The notes under the pieces are model-generated. The model was not told the origin of the DNA and ran no database searches. It saw nothing but the letters and a program-made list of their open reading frames with translations. 64,000 nucleotides of DNA from Tillus elongatus. Its lineage: Eukaryota > Arthropoda > Insecta > Coleoptera > Cleridae. Position numbers and translations under genes: made by a program. The stretch lies in the NCBI GenBank assembly GCA_964006375.1, contig OZ023264.1, positions 19,721,040-19,785,039 on the forward strand, given 5' to 3'. Position 1 is the stretch's first letter, and every line of letters starts with the position of its first letter. Below, one piece after another: positions 57,641 to 64,000 of the stretch.

Positions 57641-58320
57641 GCCTCGGGACTATTTTAAGTCAATTTTAATGAATTTTGTCCTTATAACGCATTTATTAGA
57701 TCCTGCATTTGTGTTAAGCAGAAATGAATGTTGAGAAACACTGCTATAATATTTTATGTCTAAGTTTGACGAAAAATGTATCGTAAATTGTCGCTATTCG
57801 CACACAACGAAGAAAATTAATTATTCATTTAGGGCATAACAATTAAAATTATCACACGGCCTATGTGATATGTAAAAACTGTAGATTAATAGGACGACGC
57901 AAATGAATTTCATGATAATCAGTCACATATTGTAATTATATTTGTTTGTTAGTAGTGACTAATGGGTATTTTTAGTTTAAATTAGACTTGATAATATATT
58001 TTATTACACAGTAATATAACTTTAAAGTGTATATTTATTTTCATAACACACATTTTACAATGCTGAAACTATTGCTTTAGCTATTAGTATTGAATTTCAC
58101 AAACAAACCAAGCATATTATACTTTCATTTTTTAAAATAATTTTCATTTTTTGAGGACAGTAAGGTAGGCGCGAGTAAAGGGTATACACTTAACTTATTT
58201 ACTTTTTATTTTACAACCAAAAGACTGAGGTTGGACACTGTGGCTGGAAACTGAAACAAGTACAATCTCAAGTTGCAGTAATTTAATAGATGAGAATACC
58301 AGCAGGAGCGTCACCTTGTC
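57641..58320. other. No gene recognised
   Basis: AT-rich. It includes the second copy of the undefined repeat noted at 53260-53350 (here about 57740-57835). Confidence 0.4.
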
Positions 58321-58324
58321 CAAT

Positions 58325-58550
58325 CCAATTGCACCTTAGGTTAGGTGAGGTTAAATTGTGAGTGGGCCATAACGGCCTCTCCACTGCGACCTTAAGGTCT
58401 ATTGTGGCTCACGCCTAATGGTCTATATTTCGCCCAACAAATCCAGCCTCCTACAGAAGTCGACAATCTTTGTGGGCGAAAGTTGATCCAGATCTCCTGA
58501 TGCAAGCTTTGTCTTGCCAAAGAGCAGGTGTCTTGTCCCCAGTGGCGATT
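58325..58550 (-). mobile_element. LINE 3' end with (CCTAA)n tail
   Basis: The minus strand carries a short coding end (SPTKIVDFCRRLDLLG) and the same 3' block as 21640-21715 (GAGCCACAATAGACC, AAGGTCGCAGTGGAG, GGCCCACTCACAATT), ending in CTAACCTAAGG. It is 5' truncated at about 58550. Confidence 0.65.
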
Positions 58551-59037
58551 TCTCCTAGTGAGCTCGGTGTGCGGCGCACACCCTAAAATATAATTAAAAT
58601 GTGCACAGTTAAATATGTTTTATTTCTTTTTCCCTTAGTCTTAATACACTACATATGTTATGACAATCGATTTAATTTACTTATTTGATTTCATAAATAG
58701 TCGGTTAATAGTGACTTGGAATGAAGTCGGCACCACGTCTTCATTCAGAAAATATGAGTAGGTCAATAGCAACTGGGAATGAATTCGGGTTAGGTGTGCG
58801 TTGTTATTTCCGAACAACTACACTTGACAGAGCTGTATTGGTATACAATACAGTCCCCCACCCATGTGTTTAAAATACTAAGGAAATACCATTGGTTTTA
58901 ACACTGCAGTGAGCGGTAAAAATACCGCTCAAGACGAATGGAACGCCGGTTTAACAAACGTTGTGATAGCATTATTTACAAACATTACAACTGCGCTTGC
59001 CTGGACCACAGTATTCTAGAATCAAAGACTATAATAC
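58551..59037. other. No gene recognised; possible hAT-type terminus at the left
   Basis: CAGTGGCGATTTCTCC followed by GGTGTGCGGCGCACACC looks like a hAT-type end, but no partner end or target duplication was found. Confidence 0.3.
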
Positions 59038-59423
59038 ATTTTAGTAAATTTTCGTGGAAAAAATTCACTAATGGGGAGATCTCGACTTTTGAATTTTGAA
59101 AAATTGTTTGCAAATGAGCGCGAACTAGGACCCCTAGAACCCATATCCATATTTCAATTTTTATATATAAGAATTTAATTTGAGTCAAGTTTTAAAATAT
59201 AGAAATTTTTGATTAAAATGAAGAAACTGATTTCAAGTACCATCCATATTTCTAGAAATTGTAATGGTACATAATGAGGTGAGGTAATTTTGGAGATTAG
59301 AAATCAGATGACAGAACTTTAGAACAATTGACATTTAGATTAAAATTTAGTCAAAATTGCATCATTTACAGTCACAAGTTTAGACTTATTTGTAAGATGC
59401 TTTGTACTATTTATATAACAATA

Positions 59424-59506
<83 letters not shown>

Positions 59507-59842
59507 GGTATCACAGCGATAACTCAAAATATAATCGGCCTATTTTGATAAAATTTGGCATGTACCTTCCTTCTGTAAATGTATTGGATAATTTCGTTAG
59601 TCAGGAAAATCGGACGAGGTTTTCCGGGCAAATTTTGAGTTTTTAGTCGAAAAAAATTTGTATCTCAAAAAATAAAAAAGATAAGATAACCAAATTTGGT
59701 AGATAGGTTTACGATATAAAAATTAAACTATACACCAAAATTTAGATTGCTATGTTGCAAGATAAAAAAGTTATAATAAAATATTTTGTGCCAGATCATT
59801 TCTATGAAAATTCACTACCATAACGCACTTGCTGCATCCAGG
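59038..59842 (-). repeat. Family A repeat, long form, inverted
   Basis: Complete inverted copy from TTTTAGTAAATTTTCG... (59038) through CAAATGAGCGCGAACTAGGA, a (TA)n core (59427-59502) and CACTACCATAACGCACTTGC to TGCATCCAGGA (59842). About 270 bp of unrelated AT-rich sequence (59170-59426) lies between the terminal hairpin part and the microsatellite. Confidence 0.8.
59427..59502. repeat. (TA)n microsatellite
   Basis: About 76 bp of TA repeat. Confidence 0.97.
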
Positions 59843-60075
59843 ATTTTTACACATTTTATTATTTAGTACCATATTAACATTGAACTACTTTTAATGTTTA
59901 CAGTTTTCACCCCGTTCCGGACAGTGCTAACGCTAACACAAATTTGTGTAAAGAGAAGAGCTTGATAATAATTCCATGTTCTTTTCGTGTTTTAAAGTTT
60001 TAAGTGACTTTTTAATTTGTTAGTGTTGCAGTGGGAAATTTATTTATTTATCTACGTATCATTCCCATATAGGTC

Positions 60076-60242
<167 letters not shown>

Positions 60243-60244
60243 TT

Positions 60245-61535
60245 TAGTGTTAATAATTTTTAAAACCACCACTAACAGCAACTCGTTACCGCACACCCGA
60301 ACATTTTGGTCAGGAGACGCCACTGCTTGTCCCTGTCCGCAGGCAGACAGGAACACAGCACGTGCTCTGCTGTTTCGTCATTCTCCATACACAGCCGGCA
60401 CTCAGTTTCCTGACCGACCCCAATTCGGTGCATGTGGTGATGCAAGCGGCAGTGTCCTGTATACAGGCCGACTAGAGTACTCAGTTGTTGTCTGTTTAGC
60501 TCTAGAAGTTTTTTAGCACTTGACTCTGACAGGCCATTTATGAAGTATGAAGGCCTTAACGTGAGCTAATCCTGGCAGATTTTGCCATTGCTGGATTGTC
60601 ATTCTATCTGTCCGGGTCTTTAAGGTGCTCTCCGCTGTGCAGGATGTTATCCCCAGCACAGGTTCTGGTCCGATGAAGTCCTCCTGGGCACAACTCCTGG
60701 CAAGCGCGTCGGCAGCTACATTGCCATCATGGCCCGAGTGACCCGGTATCCAGACCAGCGACACCTCATTACAGCTGTCCAGTTCGTTGAGGGCAGATTT
60801 ACAGCTCCATTCGGAATTGCAACGGTAGGAACCAAGTGCCTTTATTGCAGCTTGGCTATCTTAGTATATTTTTATCGCTTTGTGTGTGCACTGATTTTGT
60901 ATAATTCCTCTTGCACAAATCTCGATGGCATACACTTCTGTATGGTGTAGGGTTGCGTATTTTCCGAGGCTAGTTGATAATCACGCATCGGTGTTGCTCC
61001 CATATGGGCCGGCTCCTGCCCGCCTATCGGTTTTGAAAGCCGTCGGTATACCAGCAGAGATCGGCACTCAATGGGGACGCTTGGTTTCGTTCCCAATCCT
61101 CTCTTTTCGTAAGGACGGTCTTGAAAGACAGATCTCTACTGATCTTTGCAGGCATCAAGTCAGAGATCGTTCCCAGAACCTCATGACTCTCAATGTCATC
61201 GAGGAGTCCGAACCCTGCTAGGCTGATTTCCTTCGGCACGTACAGATTAAAACAAACGGCCGACAGCCGTTTGTTTTAATCTGTACGGTGTCCACCCAGC
61301 CTCCCTCTCCAATCAAATGTGAAGAAGTGGAAATTTTAGGAGGACCTCCATAGTCGCTGATTGAGCGGTGCTTATCGCGCCCGTTATCATCAGACGAGCT
61401 TGTTTCTGTAGCTGAGCCAGTTCGACCCTCGCTATACCACGAAGTGCCTTAGGCCTTGCATGTATTGCCCCCAGAAGGTCCATAATCCGGGAATTAAATA
61501 AGAGAAATAGTCTCCTGTATCGCTTCCCCGACATA
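60245..61535 (-). mobile_element. LINE C-terminal part with RNase H domain and zinc knuckle
   Basis: From right to left on the minus strand: an RT thumb/connection block (LLFNSRIMDLLGAIHARPKA, RGIARVELAQLQKQARL), then RNase H beginning with LCWYTDGFQNR (first catalytic Asp in YTDG), VYAIEICARG-like decayed sequence, and VWIPGHSGHDGNVAADALAR, the RNase H C-terminal motif with catalytic His and Asp, followed by WQNLPGLAHVKAFI and a zinc knuckle [20 protein letters not shown]. This order is typical of RNase H-bearing LINEs (I/R1/LOA-like groups). Frameshifts and stops are frequent, and a 22 bp-arm hairpin interrupts it at 61239-61287. Confidence 0.85.
61239..61287. repeat. Perfect inverted repeat (22 bp arms, 5 bp loop)
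   Basis: Arms CGTACAGATTAAAACAAACG-GC (61239-61260) and its exact complement (61266-61287) around CGACA. It disrupts the RNase H LINE frame. Confidence 0.9.
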
Positions 61536-61539
61536 TGAA

Positions 61540-62110
61540 CTTTGCAAATGATTATCGAAAGGACTCAGTACATTGGAAATTCAACCTCTTAGTTTTTCGG
61601 TGGAAACTTTCATTGAATTCATTATTAGAATCAAAGATATTAAGTTAAAACCAAATGAAGTACCGATCTCTTTTGATGTCAAGTCGTTGTTCCCCAGCAT
61701 CCCTATCGATATAGCTTTTCAAAATCTTCGGAACATGCTTCATGATAACCAGCTAGCGGACATGCAGGTGGAGGAATATATTAAGTTAACTTCACTATGG
61801 ATGTCTGAGAGTTTCTAACGAGTCGGCGGGCAGTTTTATTGGCAGACAGAGGGAAACCCATTGTCTCCCTTCGTTGCCAAACTCTTCATGAGCCGATTTT
61901 AGAGTGACTTTGCTGGGGCGGTGGAGTAGTTTCCGAGGGTATGCTTGAGATATGTCGATGATATTTTTGCCATACGTGACATAAGTAAAGATAACATCCA
62001 TAATTTTGTTAATAAGTTGAACAGTAGATTCCCTTCAATTAAGTTTTGAGCCGATTTAAAAGATTTTTAGGTAACCGTAACGTGCAGTCGTAGTAGTAAT
62101 AAGATATAAG
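61540..62110 (+). mobile_element. Penelope-like element RT fragment
   Basis: The plus strand encodes TFIEFIIRIKDIKLKPNEVP, ISFDVKSLFPSIPIDIAF, then TEGNPLSPFVAKLFMSRF, FPRVCLRYVDDIFAIRD and NFVNKLNSRFPSIKF, the RT palm of a PLE close to the one at 28850-30380 (SFDVTSLFPSVP, YVDDIFAVF). Stops at 61818, 61902, 61930 and 62048 show decay. No GIY-YIG domain follows. Confidence 0.87.
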
Positions 62111-62465
62111 GCCTACCTTGATTATTTAGAGATAACCCAGCAACCCAATCAATCTAGGCTTCTAATCTATGTTGTCTATCAACGATTTAACCCGTCAGAG
62201 ATGAGACAAACTTTTATGTAAAGAACTCAGCAAAGACAGAATTAATCTTAATAGCTGAGCAAAGACAAAATTAAGGAATTAGTGAGTTAATTATAAATAA
62301 TAATCAGATGATACTTGCGGTGAGGTTAGTCTTGACCAAAAATCTTTTTTTAATCATATGTTTAATTAATTTTTTATACAGATTCTCATGGGAGAAACAC
62401 GTAAATCGAAGCATTTCCGTGTTAATCGATACATCAGTAAGCAAAATGGATAGGGGTCACAAGTA
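62111..62465. other. No gene recognised
   Basis: AT-rich, nothing supported. Confidence 0.4.
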
Positions 62466-63240
62466 AAACTCTGGACGCAGCGAGTGCGTTATGGTAGTGA
62501 GTTTTCATTAAAATGTTTTTAATGTCAAGTATGTCTTTTTTAAATAAAACGCATGGAATTTGGTCTAACCTATATATAGTAGAAACAAAGTACAATATGT
62601 AGTTTTCCGATCATAAACCTAAAATGTTCCCGAAAAACTAGTCTGATTTTCTTGGTTAACGAACATTTTCAAGTTATTTACAAACCTGCTAAGATATAAT
62701 TACCCAAAAAAGCTTTTTGACAAAAATTGAAAAAAAAAGTTAGCAAACAATTTATTTAAGGACATTTGCTATTTTCTTTACAAACATTGGTTAAAGTAAT
62801 GTTACACAACAATTATGTTTTTTACGAAAATTTGCTAAACAATTATTTTTCTCTAAAATGTGAAATATTTTTTACAATAACTTATTAAACATTTATTATT
62901 ACCAACACCACCTAAATCTTTCAAAAAATGATTTCTTCAAAAATACAAAAGTAGTTTTACATAATTTCTATGCGAAAACTTCCTAAAAACTTCGTAATAT
63001 TTAAATTACCCAAATACCTAATATGGATCTCAGTTTTCGTGTGTAAATCACATTCTATAATATAAAGGCGCGTACCAAATTTGGTTGCCATAGCTTTGTT
63101 ATTTCCAGAGATATAAACAGAAAACCTAAAATTTTCCGGGAAAAACGGGTCCGATTTTCCTGACCAACGAACTTATCCAAGCCACTCGTAAAAGGAAGGT
63201 ACTCACCAAATTTTATCAAATTCGGCCTATTATTTTCTGA
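62466..63240 (+). repeat. Family A repeat, diverged copy without (TA)n core
   Basis: Starts CTCTGGACGCAGCGAGTGCG and TTATGGTAGTGAGTTTTCAT, includes ACCTATATATAGTAGAAAC as in the short form at 44375, and ends with the long-form block ACCAAATTTGGTTGCCATAG, GACCAACGAACTTATCCAAG and CACCAAATTTTATCAAATTC. It therefore combines parts of both forms. Confidence 0.72.
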
Positions 63241-63249
63241 ATTTGTTTT

Positions 63250-63556
63250 ATATATTTTTTTTTCTCCGTTAGGCCTCGTCCGCGTCTTTGTCGCCCCGAT
63301 AGCACCGCAGCCTTCGGCTTATTGTGCATGCCCTTAGTCTTTTCTACTCCACCCATTCCAAAATCCCTGTGCCTTGAACTAGTCTGCACAGCCATTGATA
63401 GGGTGAAGTTTTATATTGCTCTGTCTCCGGTCTAATCTGTCCGTAGATCAGTTGTCTTTTGAGGTCCAGAGCTTTACACTCGCACAAGATGTGCTGGGCT
63501 GATTCATCCCCCTCGCCGCAGAGTCTGCATGCCAGGCCCCCCTCGAAGCGCCCCAA
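63250..63556 (-). mobile_element. LINE C-terminal zinc-knuckle fragment
   Basis: The minus strand reads LACRLCGEGDESAQHILCEC followed by KALDLKRQLIYGQI and a WLCRLVQGTGIL tail, the CCHC-like C-terminus of RNase H-type LINEs. Its 5' side is replaced by a (TA)n tract. Confidence 0.8.
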
Positions 63557-63557
63557 T

Positions 63558-63625
<68 letters not shown>
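63558..63625. repeat. (TA)n microsatellite
   Basis: About 68 bp of TA repeat with one AC interruption. Confidence 0.95.
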
Positions 63626-63628
<3 letters not shown>

Positions 63629-64000
63629 TGTGTCCCAAACTGGATGAGAATGTATTGCTATCTCCGTTATTATTAGAGATAGGGAGAGGGGTAAATTAGC
63701 GATGTTTTGTATAATTTCATGCTCGTTCCAATTATGACTTGTATTTTGCCCTGTCTCTTTTCGTTTTCGAGTTATTTCGAAAAAAAAAATTTGTCGATTT
63801 TTTTCGTCAATATCTAAGTGGGCGTTGATCTGACATGTCTAAGACTTGCACATTATCAGGACACTTTTAAAGAGTAATCTTTTTGTGCTATTCTCAACTT
63901 TGGATTGTCATTTGTTTTTGAGCTACAGGTATCAACGTTTGTTTTTATTATGTGATTGCCTGTGAAAAGAGCTTTCCAACGATGTACAACATGCTTGAGA
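63626..64000 (+). mobile_element. Terminus of a DNA transposon continuing beyond the window
   Basis: It starts CAGTGTGTCCCAAACTGGAT, a terminus-like motif, and contains AAAGAGCTTTCCAACGATGT, shared with the terminal region at 57260-57495. Non-coding in this window. Confidence 0.45.

Noticed and set aside
58551..59037. Complete hAT-type MITE
   Set aside because: Only one terminus-like motif (CAGTGGCG) was found; no partner end or 8 bp duplication.

Overview
This is a 64 kb piece of an AT-rich, intron-containing animal genome, almost certainly an insect and perhaps a beetle. The one confident host gene is a Ras-family GTPase of the Ric/RIT type. The rest is dominated by decayed insect-type transposable elements: jockey/CR1-like and RTE LINEs, RNase H LINEs, Penelope-like elements, Tc1/mariner, pogo, hAT and tRNA-derived SINEs. 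There is no prokaryotic or organellar gene organisation. The species assignment is inference.

Layout. 0-7 kb: several 5'-truncated LINE pieces in both orientations, including one LINE inserted inside another. 7-8.6 kb: AT-rich, no gene. 8.7-11.3 kb: a degenerate Penelope-like element (PLE; RT plus GIY-YIG endonuclease, minus strand) bounded by (TA)n tracts and carrying a hammerhead ribozyme motif near its 3' end. 11.7-12.1 kb: a GC-rich fragment of 28S rDNA with an internal deletion. 12.9-13.9 kb: a foldback element with arms of about 420 bp. 14.4-19.2 kb: a DNA transposon with arms of about 600 bp around a dead transposase. 19.5-26.1 kb: pogo-like pieces, a SINE with clear target duplications, another dead transposase, a LINE and an RTE LINE. 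26.24-27.56 kb: a mariner with both inverted repeats. 28.9-30.4 kb: a second PLE lineage interrupted by an insertion that contains an 82 bp perfect palindrome. 31.7-34.5 kb: a LINE with a PHD-like ORF1 but most of its endonuclease deleted.

35.27-39.76 kb: the Ric-like gene on the minus strand. It has four coding exons joining into an intact 254-residue GTPase; its large intron holds a 2.75 kb hAT transposon with perfect 8 bp target duplications. 40.6-42.3 kb: a SINE and a LINE ending in (TTA)n. 42.54-47.23 kb: a pogo-like transposon with inverted repeats and a C-terminal PHD-like zinc finger, split by microsatellite-bearing repeats. 48.2-49.3 kb: a tandem array of about 300 bp units with a type I hammerhead ribozyme in each unit, which looks like an animal retrozyme and is the most interesting item here. 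49.5-64 kb: a Tc1-like relic, many copies of a dispersed repeat that starts with the motif CTGGACGCAGCAAGTGCG and often carries a (TA)n core, a DD41D-type transposase relic, RNase H LINE tails and a third PLE fragment.

Apart from the GTPase, nothing looks like a functioning cellular pathway. The window is best read as a layered record of element insertions around one conserved gene. All calls come from reading and translating the sequence; no database search was run.
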